From positions 15,881,169-15,945,168 of the forward strand of contig NC_089591.1 of NCBI RefSeq assembly GCF_019320115.1: DNA of 64,000 bases, written 5' to 3'. How positions within the stretch are numbered: position 1 is the first letter of the stretch; each line of letters opens with the position of its first letter. Shown here piece by piece: positions 11,448 through 22,642 of the stretch. The notes under the pieces are model-generated. The model saw nothing but the letters and a program-made list of their open reading frames with translations, searched no databases and had not been told where the DNA came from. The stretch is from Miscanthus floridulus (taxonomy: Eukaryota; Streptophyta; Magnoliopsida; Poales; Poaceae). The position numbers were made by a program, and so were the translations under genes.

Positions 11448-12377
11448 CTTGATTAACCTAAGTCTAAGTACAATGCTTACACTTAAAATTAATACTTTAC
11501 TCCCTCTAGAATAGGAACAAATCACCCAAAATAGTCGTGAAACTGATGAATAATATAAACAAGATATTTACTTGAATCATAAATTGATTACCAGAGAAAT
11601 CTCACAGGCAAGCTCAAATAGAACTTGGATCTGCCAAGGTACAAGCCGTAGAAAGAGCACTGATAGGCCAGCACCTTCTATAAACTTATCCCTCACTCTC
11701 CATCTCACTATTTCTATTTATAAGACTAGATCCTATGGATGACTAATCTTCTCTTGATAGCTGGCTCTGATCCCTAGGATATGAATTAGGGTTTCAGGGA
11801 TGGCTCCAGGGAGGGGGTATGGACTGCTATTTATGAGGGGCGCCTAGCACTCTCCCCATCTTAGTAGCCTCACTGGTACTAAACTTTACACCATATCTCA
11901 TTAAAATGCACATGGGCCATTATGGGCTAAATTCTAAATTGAGCCCATAAATGTGTAGCATGGCTCTATCTCGTCCCTCTATTTGAACCGACGTTGAGCA
12001 ATGGCATAGACTGAACCTCAATGGCGGTGGAAGAACCGACGTCAAAGCGAAGACTGACCAGCGGGACCCACAGGCCAGTCGGCCAGTAGGTGGGGCCGGT
12101 CGGCCCCACATGTTACCCTCTCGAGGCCTGCTTCAGTGGGGTTGCCTTCTAGTGTGTTCTAAATCCTTCCCAGGTAGTTTACGTCATGGATAATTGTGAT
12201 GTAATTTGATAATTAAGTCCCCCTTGACAGTTTTTCTAGATAAACCCTCCTGTATTCACAGATTCACCAAAACTCATGGAATTCATCCGTTTAAACCTCT
12301 ATACCTATGTTTAGTGATGGAATTAAGTATATATGCAGGTTATGTCAGTTTATAATTGGTGTTAGTGACCATCAATA
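11448..12377 (-). repeat. Element A 5' LTR, second part
   Basis: This continues the minus-strand LTR that was cut at 3394. It aligns with the reverse complement of the first 0.9 kb of the B LTR, including the ATTCACCAAAACTCATGGAA segment near 12262. The terminal dinucleotide is mutated: the right edge reads ATCAATA where TCAACA is expected. The bases just right of it belong to the sequence into which A was inserted. The other end of A lies left of the window, so its target duplication cannot be checked. Confidence 0.8.
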
Positions 12378-13460
12378 GCGGCGCATGTAGCATTGGGTTT
12401 GCGGCATAGGTCTTTGCTGCCAACAAAGCACATTACATAGAATATGTGCCATAAAAGTACTTAAAGCATTTTTTTTCCTTGATGTTATTTTTCCTTTATG
12501 AATTTCTCGGCGTGTTATGCACTTTGATAACTAGACTGTAGCCCCCGTGCGTAGGATCCTAGCCATGAGATGGCGTGATCCGTATAGCGTTGGGTTGCGG
12601 CGTAACTCATTGTCGTGACAAAGCTTTACACGTAGAACATATCATGCAGGTACTTAAATCATGGAGAAGAAAACAAATATGCCGTAGAGTGTGATTATTA
12701 TGTGTAGTAGCCCCTAACTTTCCGCTAAGTTGGATGTCAACTTGGTAGGAAGTAAGAGCAAAAAATAACATAATAAAAGCCACTTAGCTGAACCAATCGG
12801 ACGTTGATGTTATTGTTGTCGGCGGTGATGACTTTGATGTCGAGTGCTACCATGAGCGTCGCCTCGAGGGACGGCAAAAGGTCGAGAGAGATCGACTCGA
12901 GGAAGACTATCGATGACGTGCTCGAGTGGTAATTGTGGATGAAGTTGGTGCAGACGATGTGACTAGGCCGAAGTAGTCCATCGACGATGCTCCCAAATCA
13001 CCGGTGGCGTTGTCATCGTGCATCCAGCTCGATGATGTGGATGACAAGTCGATGATGCTAGCCGCAGCGTACTGATGACAAGGGCCACCGCGGGGCGACA
13101 TCAAGAGCTGGAGCATGATGATGACAACTCATCGACAAGGGATATCGATGAGGGCCACTGTCGAGTTCCTACCGATAATAGTCATGTAGACACAGGCATA
13201 TCTATATTCTGTAGAATATTTAATCAAAATAAAAAGCATGACTTAGCTTGGCTAAATTGATGACGCTGTAGTCTGATCATAAAAGCATACGTCAGTGCAT
13301 GTGTGGTGCATACGCAAGTGCATACACCCATTCGTGCATGGTCTTGCACAGTGTTGTTGATTGGTGCGTGGACACCATACGTGTGTGCAGGCGTAGATGC
13401 ATACGTGTGTACTACTCATTTGACTTGAGTGCATCCACCAATCGGGACTCAGCACATGTA
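12378..13460. repeat. Anonymous DNA with a diverged direct repeat of about 197-bp period
   Basis: No coding frame can be supported here. A segment starting at 12388 (TAGCATTGGGTTTGCGG) and ending near GTACTTAAAGCAT is repeated in diverged form from 12585 (TAGCGTTGGGTTGCGG) to about 12662. The stretch 12830-13150 is rich in TCGA and GATGA words. Short ORFs on both strands look like chance frames. Confidence 0.5.
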
Positions 13461-14130
13461 GGCCGTGTTTGTTTGCCTCGACGGGGGGCCAGGGCATGGC
13501 CCATGCGGAGCACCGCGCCGTGTTTGTTTGCTTGGAGGGCGTCTAGGCCTGGGCCACATGCTGCTTAAAGCAGCTATGAGTCTGGCTCCTAGAGAATGCC
13601 CCTCCCCTCCGTTTCTCATGGGCGCGGCCGAAATCGGCCACTCACGGGCTCATTTTGGCGGTTGGCGGGCTGCTCCCTCCGTCTCTTGCGCGACGGCAGA
13701 CATTTCCCCCCTTCTGCACCGCTAGGGTTTCACCCTCCTTATAAGCCGAGGCGTCACTCTCCTCTATCCCCCTCCACTTCGCTCTCCAATCCCTCTCGCT
13801 CTCCACTCTTCTCAGTTCGCTTGCATCCTTCTTTCTCCTCTAGCAGTGTGTGGTGGCGGTGGGGTCCTAGGCGGGCCTAGCATGGCTCGCGTCGGCTGCT
13901 CCTCCTCCGTCTCGCCGGTGCAAGGGTGCGGGTCCCTGTCACCGTCGTCTTCTTCCTCGGGACGACCGGCGGTTCTGGTTGCCGTGTTTGTTTGCCTGGA
14001 CGTGGGCCTGTTGGTGTCGCTGCTTCATCTTCCCCAAGCCGACGCCTGCTCCCTCTCCGGATCTGCTTCCTCCTCCCTAAGCCACCAGCTTCTTCCTCCT
14101 CTTCATCCTCAAAGCAAGGTGAAATCTTGA
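13461..14130 (+). promoter_or_regulatory. GC-rich leader-like block with TATA box and three copies of a GCCGTGTTTGTTTGC motif
   Basis: The motif (G)GCCGTGTTTGTTTGCCT occurs at about 13461, 13513 and 13980. Motifs of this kind are frequent at the ends of PIF and hAT-type elements in grasses. A TATA-like TTATAAG at 13739 is followed by a pyrimidine-rich stretch (13750-13840), as in a plant 5' leader. Open frames run through the block but show no domain. It may be the 5' region of the PIF-derived unit that follows, or a promoter of the coiled-coil gene; neither is proven. Confidence 0.4.
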
Positions 14131-14143
14131 AATGTTTGGCTTC

Positions 14144-14286
14144 ACGTGACTTGATTTCGGTGGTCTACATGCTCATAGCGATGGATTTGTCTACACGGGA
14201 CCTAATTTCGGCAGTCTGCGCACTCATAGCAATGGATGTGGCTACACGGGACCTGATTTCGATGGTCTGCGTGCTCATAGCGATGT
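14144..14286 (+). repeat. Tandem repeat, 51-bp period, about 2.8 copies
   Basis: The anchor CTCATAG(C/T)(A/G)ATG recurs at 14172, 14223 and 14274. The period is 51 bp, exactly 17 codons. The frame starting at 13926 therefore contains a 17-residue repeat (RDLISVVYMLIAMDLST, RDLISAVCALIAMDVAT, RDLISMVCVLIAM). Whether it is translated is unknown. Confidence 0.7.
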
Positions 14287-14624
14287 GATGCTTTGATCTG
14301 TTGATGGCTGGGTTCATATCTGTTTATTACATTCTTGATCCTAATCGATGATGTCTTCATGTTCTTGCCTGATTGCAATGACACATTTGTGCTACGGTTA
14401 ACTATTGAACATGATTTGAGATTGGGATTTACTTTAGCACGGATTTTGTGGGTTTTTCATGGTCTATGATGTTGAGGTGGGACCTATGGGTGGTTGTGCT
14501 TTGCACATGCAGCCGAGGTGATGAAACCTAGTCCACCACTTGTATTGTATGTCTAAAATGTTACCATTTAGAGGCCAGCAAGGCATGCATAAAACTGAAA
14601 TAAAATTGTCATTCTTGCATGTAA

Positions 14625-15925
14625 ATGGACTTCGAGCAGGAAAGATCTGCCATGTCTAAACAAGCTGATGCCATGGTAGTTGTCATGGTTACCCTAGTTT
14701 CATCCAAACTGAAAAGGCGTAGAGAGGATGATGAGCCCATTTGTTATGGCCCTAGGTTAGAAGCAAATGAACATAGGGAGAACAACCTTTCTCTCATTTA
14801 CAACTCAACTGATGCTGAGTGCATAGCTATGCTTAGGATGAGCAGAGCACCATTTTTTCACTCTACGATTTGTTTAGGCAGAGGGGCTTGGTTCTGAACT
14901 CCATTAATGCTTCTATGGAGGAACAATTTGCCATGTTCCTTGATGTGGTTGGGCATAATCAAAGGTTTAGAGTTGTGCACCAGAGCTTTAGGATATCCAT
15001 AGAGACAGTTAGCAGACACTTTCACCAGGTTCTTTTTGCTGTTGGGGAACTGAGGGCTGACCTGATCAAACCACCTTCTGGTGCAACACATCCTAAGATC
15101 CTGGGGAAGTCATAGGTGGAACCCTTTTTTCAAGGTATTTGTTGGATGCCTTGGTTCATTATTCTATCTGTAGACTGTTGTTCACATAAGATTACTTGTG
15201 TTTCTTCATTACTCATAGGACTATATAGGGGCTGGGTGGGAAGGTTCTGCTCATGATGCACTTGTTCTAGTTGATGCTTTAGAGAGAGATGGGGGTCTGA
15301 GTGTTCCTGAAGGTAACATTATCCACCATAGCTGGTTACTATTCCTTAAATCATTTTGAACACTATTGTAAAACAATACAACACTGTCTTGTAGGGAAAT
15401 TCTATCTTCTGGATTCTAGGTATGCCTATAGAACTGGTTTCCTGCCTCCTTACAAGGGTGTCAGGTACCATCTATCTGAGTATGGTCCTAGGCATTATCC
15501 TACCAATGCCAGAGAGTTGTACAACCTGAGACATAGCTCTCTTAAAGTGAGCATTGAGGGGGCTTTTGGGCTTTGAAGATCACTTTCGAATCTTAGATAA
15601 CAAGCCATTTCATCCTTACAAGACTCAAGTAAAGTTGGTCCAGGCCTGCTGTATTCTGCACAATTGGATTCTGGAATTTGGGCATGATGTTGTCATCCCA
15701 ACTGAGGCAGAGTGGGCACCAAACCCTGCTTCTTTTACTTCTGGGGCACCTGTCAATGAATTGCAGTCACAAGAGATGCCTAGCATGTCTCACTTAGGGA
15801 TGGCATCTCTGATGCAATGTGGGGAACAAGCGGAACTTTTAGGATTTAGCTATGCATTTCATGACATGAGAACATTTATGGAACTGCCTGCCCTAGTTGT
15901 GTATTATATTGACTATATTATCTAA
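14625..15925 (+). pseudogene. PIF/Harbinger-type transposase pseudogene (DDE_Tnp_4-like)
   Basis: This is a decayed DNA-transposon transposase, an enzyme that cuts and rejoins element ends through a DDE active site. Part 1 (14625-15115) reads CYGPRLEANEHRENNLSLIY, then after a frameshift near 14870 MEEQFAMFLDVVGHNQRF, then IETVSRHFHQVLFAVGELR and DLIKPPS. After a possible intron (about 15116-15300) part 2 has the second catalytic block LLDSRYAY (usually LVDAGY), then PYKGVRYHLSEYG and NARELYNLRHSSL. The third block is IEGAFG. A frameshift near 15570 leads to FRILDNKPFHPYKTQVKLV and ACCILHNWI. The order and spacing match plant PIF transposases. Terminal inverted repeats could not be assigned. 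Confidence 0.8.
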
Positions 15926-15944
15926 CAAACCTAGGAAATAATAA

Positions 15945-16337
15945 ATGCAGGACCATCCCAAAGATGTTGACCTTCTCAACACCCCCTTGAGGTTCTATGA
16001 TGTGATGCAAACCATCTTTGGTAGTGGCATGGCCACTGGTAGGTACTCTCTTGGGTCAAATGAGGCTTTAGGTGGCAACTCCAACTATGCTAATAGTGGG
16101 CTGGGAAAAATGGAAGGGCCAGTGGGTAACTTGGGGGCTAAGGAGAAGACAGAGAGGGGTGAAGGCAGCAAAGCAATAGAGCTGCTAACCTCTAACAGAG
16201 GAGTTGGCGCAATTATTTTTTCTGCAATATGTACAAATAATTCACATTGTAAAGGTGTTCAACTCTTCCAAAACATTTTGGCACAAAGGAAATTCTTCTC
16301 TTGCAATCCTAGGTGGGAAGAAGGCTTAATAAGTTGA
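15945..16337 (+). pseudogene. Remnant of the Myb/SANT-like companion ORF of a PIF element
   Basis: The segment HPKDVDLLNTPLRFYDVMQT, then IFGSGMATGRYSLGSNEALG, resembles the linker of the Myb-like ORF that accompanies plant PIF/Harbinger transposases. That ORF normally helps the transposase reach the nucleus and bind DNA. The similarity stops near 16200; the rest of the frame to 16337 is unrelated, and the N-terminal Myb domain is absent. I treat it as a truncated copy. Its position right after the transposase supports this reading. Recognition is from memory of the family, so confidence is moderate. Confidence 0.5.
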
Positions 16338-16897
16338 GCTAGCTGAATAAGTTTGGATTGAATTCCTTTTCAAGATAAAGCAATCCTATCCGGGCTGTAA
16401 TTGCATTGCAGTTCCAGATTCAGATATCTTCAACTGACCATACACTTCTTAGGTGCAACCTGATTTTTGTTTAGTTTTGCCTGCTGAATCATTCTAAGTT
16501 TGTGCAACTTATACTACGAGCCTGACTATTCATCAATTTATCCATTCAGAATAACACTCTAGGGTCATCCTCAGTTTGCACTGCACATAGCTAGTAGCAT
16601 TGAACATTGCTGTATAGTTTTTGTTAACTAAGAGCTGCAGACTCCAACTACAACCATCTCATTAAGGAGAATCAAAAGTGATATTGCTCTTGTACAATTT
16701 TTTTGTTCTCGCAATGTTTTAAGGATACTCAAAAGTGATGAATTTTAGTGGCGAGATCAATCTTGGGTATAGCTGGTGCGCCAGGAACTTTATGTATTGG
16801 TCAACACTTGATCTGATATTTTCTTGCAAGGCACTTGATATTATGTTGGATATTTAACATCCCAGTATCAATTCTTCATATGTTCCCTTTCCTGTAG

Positions 16898-17744
16898 TAT
16901 GTGTCATTCAGTGAGGCAGCCTCCTCTGAGCTTTTAGAACAAGCAAAGAAGCTGGTCATGGAGAATAGACGCCTGAAGGATAGGCAGATAATGCTGGAAC
17001 AACAAGTGAAAGGTAAGATTAAATTTCATACTATGCTCTCTGTAAGATAGGTCGTTAGTCATCATAATGCATTATATTCCTTTTTTCATATTAGACCTCG
17101 AAGACAGCAAAAGGGTCTTGATGAAGAAAGCCGAGCAGGAGACAATCAAAATAAAAGAAGAAAATATAAAGCTGAAAGATGAGAACAAAGGTAGTTAAAT
17201 CGTGTCTTGTCTTATAAGTTTAGTTTTCCCTTAGGCTAGACTTGATATGTGCATTGTGAAAGGTAAGATCAAATTTCATACTATGCTATCTGTAAGATGG
17301 GTCGTTAGTCATCATAATGCATTAAAATTCCTTTTTTATGTTAGACCTCAAAGACGCCAGAAGGCTCTTAACAGAAAGGATGTCAGAAGCCGAGCAAGAG
17401 GCATTCAAAATAGTAGAAGAAAATATAAAGCTGAAAGATGAGAATAAAGGTAGTTAAACCGTGTCTTGACTTTGAAGTTCAGTTTTCCCTTAGGCTAGGC
17501 TTAATATGTTTATTTTCAATTTTCATTCGCTGGCCAGAAGCAGAAGATCGAGGAGCTGAGTAAGCAGAACGAGTCAACCCTGGGGGCCTTGGTCCAGAAA
17601 TGCGCCGAGGTGAACCGCCACAAAGAGGAGGCTGCTCAGCTCATTAAAGAAAAGGAAGAGCTGCAAGCGCGTGTGTCGCGTGTCAATGATCTTCTCAAGC
17701 TTGTATCGAGTACTTTGGGCCAAGAAAAAGACAGTGCTTCCTGA
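16898..17744 (+). CDS. 3' end of a spliced coiled-coil protein gene (four exons, one duplicated)
   Basis: Four blocks with plant-type splice sites encode a charged helical protein end. Exon i is 16898-17012 (SELLEQAKKLVMENRRLKD), exon ii 17095-17190 (DLEDSKRVLMKKAEQETIK), exon iii 17345-17449 (DLKDARRLLTERMSEAEQEA), and exon iv 17538-17744 (KQKIEELSKQNES to LVSSTLGQEKDSAS, stop TGA). Exons i-iii join in phase 1 at gtaagat/gtagtta donors and ttag acceptors and stay open. Heptad-like Leu/Glu/Lys spacing indicates a coiled coil. Exons ii and iii are copies of each other. The visible exon iii to iv junction is out of phase by one base, so either a splice site is misread or the gene is damaged. 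Upstream exons were not found. The protein family is not recognised. Confidence 0.6.
17006..17505 (+). repeat. Tandem duplication of an exon plus flanking introns (250-bp unit, two copies)
   Basis: GTGAAAGGTAAGAT starts at 17006 and again at 17256. The intron text, the exon (17095-17190 and 17345-17449) and the following intron (TCAGTTTTCCCTTAGGCTAG type) are all repeated. The exon copies are 96 and 105 nt, both divisible by three and both phase 1-1, so the duplication keeps the frame. Confidence 0.85.
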
Positions 17745-17889
17745 ATTTCTGTAGCATTTGTGTTTTGGCAAGTGCAAATGATCCGCAGAAAGAATGTGAT
17801 TGGAAGCGAATGTAGATTAATGGTGTATACAAGTTCAGAAACATTCGTATCAATGATTGTAGTCTAAAATATGAATCCCCCTCAATCCC

Positions 17890-20274
17890 CACGGATTAGA
17901 GGCTAAGGCTTCGTTTGGCTAATCGTGTATGCTTCACACGTGTAAGCTGCTCCACCCGTGGGTTGGGTTATTCCCGCCCACTCACCCAATCCACGTCAGT
18001 ATTAGAACCACGTGAGGAAGTGATACCTGCTGATCCCAGCGCATCGTATACACACGTGGTTTGTCACTCCCGCCACTTCTGATGTTTGCTTACACACATA
18101 TGGGCTGGGATCCCAGCAAATATTAGATGCAATACAGAGAAAAATGAGTTCAACATAGGAGCTAAAAATGACACCTGCGATCAATTTCAGATCATGTACC
18201 AAGACATGGTCCAAAAGAAAGGGCACTAAATAGCTAATGATATTAACATTGCAGCATCATAAAGCTCAATGGAATATGAATATACCAGCAAATCATTACA
18301 GAAACAATGGAAAAGATTTAGAGCGAAATTTTTCAGCCTTGGGAAAAGACTACTGAATACAAGAATGGGAAGTAATTAGCAAAAAAAATTCATAGTTTAA
18401 TAGCAAAGACAACAATATATTAGCTAAGAACAATACACACAGAACACAAAGTATATGGCATGCATTAGTAATGCCAGCAAACCAGAAAAAACAAAATCCC
18501 CAAGAGAATGCAAGAGCCATAAAATTTCTAATCTTTTCACATTTTTTGTTGATGTCTGTGAAGCTTAGAATGCTAACCATCGATTTTTTTTTAAAAAAAA
18601 GTACGTATTCAGTTTGTGTATTACTGAATCTATTGAACTTGTTGAGTAGGTATTCTACAAGAGATCCCTAATGGTCAACAACTTTTCTAGAGCAATCTTC
18701 AGTAATCAGTATAATAGAAGGGGATACTAACATCCGGGTAGAAAATTGTAAGAAATACTATCGATGAGAGTAGAGGAGAGAGATACCAGACTGGAGAGAT
18801 GATAGGGGTTCTATCAAAGCCACCACCGGGGAAGAAGCCTCTCCTAGCCATAAGGATTGCTATAGAAAAGATCGATACAACATCACTAGATCAGATAATC
18901 CAGCAGACAACTATCACTAGGTAAGCTGCAAAATTCCTGAGGCTTAAGGATTACATGGTCTTACATAGAACTAACACAACTATCACTAGATCAGATAATC
19001 CAGCTAAAGTGCCGTTTTCTTATTAAATTTAAGATTCAATGGAAAAGACGATGGCTAGACTATTCTTAAGTACTAGAAACTGCATATACTATTAGAAAAA
19101 AATGCATCCACTCAATCAGCATTTCAATAATTATGCCCTGAAAATACTGACAAAAGGCTTCATATTCAAACCATCAACGATATATGGATGATGGGTCTGT
19201 GTCTGAGACTCATCGGGAAGATCTTGCGGTGCCACAAAGGTAGCAGCTCAAGTCTAGTATATATGGAGGTTCGCGCATTGATGATTTTAAGGTGGCAAAA
19301 TATTTGCCAAGATGGAGTTTACTAAATATATGTCGAATATTATGTATGAATTTGGTTATGTTAGAACTCTAAGTTGTATTTGATAGTATATGGTAGAGTT
19401 GGAGTTGGACTTTATAAAACTGTCTTCTAAAAAATATGAGAGGAGGGGTTGCTGTTGTAACCATGGAGACAGGCTCGTGGAAGGGTGGCACATGCAGGTT
19501 TCAGCTAAACTTCGTTAACACATATCAAGTCTCTGGTGTCATCTAAGACCTTACATGTTTGTCGATGCTTTCGCGCATGGAGATTAGTGGACAACTTGCC
19601 ATTGTGAGGACTAATTTCTAACATGTAGTTTTTAGCCCTTTTAATGTGTATTTTCTCAATAACTTGCATCTGAAACTTAAAACCATAGTTGTCCCTTCTT
19701 GCAACAAACGGAGCTCTGCATCGAATGCTACTTCAGGTTTCTCCCTAATCCTTCGATACACAAAAGTCTGGTTCCAAGGTATCGAGACCATGTGCATTGG
19801 AGATGAAACGAATAGCATGCATGTTACATCACATACTGGCAGTTTCGTATTTGTCATAAACTCATAAACCAGTTCGCTAGGCACAATATGTGTAGCACCA
19901 TTAACAAGGGGTGATATATTTAGTTGCTTGATCTTACATACCCACTGCCACTCACATGATGCTGAAAACTGTAAAGTAATCTGATGCTCTCCCTCCTGTA
20001 CGTGAGGCAGGGGCAGGCGCCGAAAGGGGTCCCCTGCTACTGCACTGTAGCCGCGGCAGGGGCAGGCGCCGAAAGGCTCTCCTGCCGCACTATTACCACA
20101 ACAGGGAGCGAGTTCAGTTTTGCCATCTCCTCTACAGAATTCCGGCCAACGCTGGTGCTTGTGCTGTGTGTGTGCGCACTCTGTTCTCTCTTCCTTCTTC
20201 TACCTCTAGCCATAGTGAGCGAGAACGTCGGTGAGCGGTTGGCTCACCCGTGCGGGAGATCCCGGGCCAACAAG
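17890..20274. other. Anonymous AT-rich DNA, no gene supported
   Basis: Short ORFs occur on both strands (for example the minus frame 19618-19884) without a recognisable domain. A GC-richer patch at 17905-18110 contains CACACGTG-type words and looks like part of a small DNA element, but no inverted ends were found. The stretch just before 20275 should contain the LTR of the copia element whose primer site follows. Its right edge is probably ...CCAACA at 20272; the left edge was not found. Confidence 0.5.
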
Positions 20275-20286
20275 TGTTATCAGAGC
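20275..20286 (+). promoter_or_regulatory. Primer-binding site (tRNA-Met type) of a Ty1/copia element
   Basis: TGTTATCAGAGC differs by one base from TGGTATCAGAGC, the usual copia primer site. It lies 35 bases before the gag ATG. Confidence 0.7.
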
Positions 20287-20320
20287 TGTACAAGCGCCGT
20301 CGCCGGACTAACCGCTGGCA

Positions 20321-21135
20321 ATGACGGACGGTTTGGAGATGGACGACAGCAGCGGCGCTGCTGTGGCTGCCTAGCCACGACAGGAGGTCGTCGTGCACAC
20401 AGTGCGGGAGGCCAGCGGCACCAGTTGGCCGACGCTGACTCGCACCAATTATGGCGAGTGGGCGGTGACCATGAAGGTCAAGCTTAGAGCCCGACGGCTC
20501 TAGAATGCCATTGACAAGGGCACCGACAACGAAGAAGACGACATATCAGCATTGAAGACTATCCTCGCTGCTGTGCCAGCGGAGTACAGGGAGCCGTTGG
20601 GGGTGAAGAACTCTGCTAAGGAGGAGTGGGAGGCCATTGCAGCGATGCGCATCGGCTCCGACCACGCAAAGAAGGCGACGGCCTAGCTGCTGAAGCAGGA
20701 GTACGCAAACTTCAAGTTCAAGGATGGTGAGTCGGTGAAGGACTTCTCACTCCGCCTGCAGTCGCTCATCAGTAAGCTGAGGAGCCACGGTGTAACCATC
20801 GACGAAGAAGAGGCGGTCTCCTAGTACTTCCACTCCGTGCCGGTGAAGTACATCCAGATCGCTCTCTCCATAGAGACGATCCTGGACTTGTCCACCCTCA
20901 CCATTGAGGATGTGACAGGCTGTCTGCTGGCTGTGGACAAGCGCATGGAGCAGGCCACAGCAAAGACGGACAGCGGCAAGCTGCTACTGACAGAGGAGGA
21001 GTGGGCTGCCCGAAAGAAATTGGGGGAAGCCTCCTCCAGCCGCGGTAGCGATGGCAAGCGCCACGGCAAGGCTACTTCAGAGAAGAAGAAGAAAAAGGTT
21101 GACCCCAACGCCTGCCGACGCTGCGGGAAGACGGG
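20321..21135 (+). pseudogene. Ty1/copia gag pseudogene, cut inside the zinc knuckle by a Sirevirus LTR
   Basis: A single frame starts at ATG 20321 (MTDGLEMDDSSGAA) and contains the copia Gag series: WPTLTRTNYGEWAVTMKVKL, the UBN2-type body (LLKQEYANFKFKDGESVKDF, LRLQSLISKLRSHG, DVTGCLLAVDKRMEQA), and the first half of a CCHC knuckle (CRRCGKTG). There the frame is cut at 21135 by an LTR. Four in-frame stops occur, at 20372, 20501, 20684 and 20822. All are TAG, and the expected ancestral codons are CAG or TGG, so each fits a C-to-T change in a CHG context. No frameshift is present. The pol part would have to lie beyond the inserted element and is not seen in the window. Confidence 0.85.
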
Positions 21136-22642
21136 TGAAAGGATCATGATGCCCAAGAGGGGGTGAATTAGGCTAATTCTAAATTTTTGCAATAATTAAG
21201 CCATACATTTAGTCCATTTCACCCATTGTGTCTAGAATGTGTTTCTATTATTCTCCTGTACAAAAGTTTTGCACCTAAGGTTCCAAACCCACTCTAGCAT
21301 GATAATTCTAGGAATGTAGACATGAAATGAATTGCTCAAATATAAATGCTCAAAATAAATAGAGGGAAAGGAACACGGTGATGTTTTCCCGAGGTATCGG
21401 AGAGTCACCACTCCCCACTCGTCCTCGTTGGAGCACCCGCGCAAGGGTGTAGCTCCCCCTTGATCCGCGCAAGGATCAAGTGCTCTGTACGAGCTGATTC
21501 TTTGACACTCCGTCATGGTGAATCGCCCACAACCGCTCACAAAATAACTTGGGTCATCCAGAAGCTCCGTCGGATGATCACCAAGCTCCCAATCACCACT
21601 GAGCCGTCTAGGTGATGGCGATCACCAAGAGTAACAAGCACAAACTCTCACTTGACCAAGACAAAGCCTAATGAGTAAGGTGGATGCACACTTGCTACTC
21701 CCTACGCACTAATGAGGTCCTTAATATTGAATTATCAAATCTCAATCACCTCACTAGGCTCTTGCTCTCCCTTACACTCCAAAGGTGTTTCTCAGCTGAA
21801 CAAATGGGCAAAAGACCTTAAATGGACGAGTGGGATATGTATTAATACCCCTCCCATTCAAAACATAACGGTTGAGGTCCAACTCAGCAAGTATCGGGAC
21901 GACCGGACGCTCCGATCAAGGTGACCGGACACATCGGTCAGTGAAATACGTCAGCATGTCAGAAAGATCCATTTTCTCTGACTGGACTCTAGCCTGCGTC
22001 CTATCAGTACCAGACGCTGGCACCCAGAGTCCAGTCATTTCTCTATTCAGCGCCTAGTCCGTGGTCAACAGCCTATCCACGCTGCTACAAATATGGCTAG
22101 CGTCACGTCCGGTGAGCACTAGAGTCCAGCGTCTGGTCGCACTATGACTGTTGTTGCCGATCAAATGAACTGACTGGACTCTCCAAGCTGCATCCGGTCA
22201 GTCATTTGACTCTCCATTTACTTCCAATTCAAAATTCTTTGTGAATTAAGTTGACTTCTATCGATCTTAGGGCCATTCCTGAGCTACCTAGTGCTAAGTT
22301 GACAAGTGTGCACCACACCTAATCCATTAGACTCACCTAGGTTAAGCTACTAGTCCATACCCCCTCTTAATAGTACGGCTAAAGGAAAAACAAAGTCATA
22401 AACTACTCTAAGTGTCTCTCCAACACCAAACGACACTTAGAACTAGTCCGTCCTTAACCTTGTCATCCATCCTTTGAAAACCGAAATGATTTCCATCGAT
22501 AGGGGTATGACAACCATGATTGTCCAATCAATTTCCATTACCATGACCTAACTCAAATTGTCTCTGCAAAACACACGTTAGTCATAGTAATTTTGTGTCG
22601 TCATTAATCACCGAAACCCAACTGGAGGCCTAGATGCTTTCA
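21136..22642 (-). repeat. Sirevirus-like (Ty1/copia) LTR, element G, 3' LTR on the minus strand
   Basis: The edges are TGAAAGGATCATGATGCCC (left) and ...GATGCTTTCA (right). The left edge and the following AAGAGGGGGTGAATTAGG match the LTR of element C (45541). The sequence after the right edge, ATCTTCCCCTTTTTGTGATT, is the reverse complement of a Sirevirus purine tract and matches C at 46993. The 1.5 kb length fits. Repeated words such as GACCGG, CAGAGTCCAG and CGTCCGG are spread through it. The insertion interrupts the copia gag at 21135. Confidence 0.8.

Noticed and set aside
19618..19884. 88-codon minus-strand ORF
   Set aside because: It is open on both strands over the same stretch, with no recognised domain and no start context; too weak to call.
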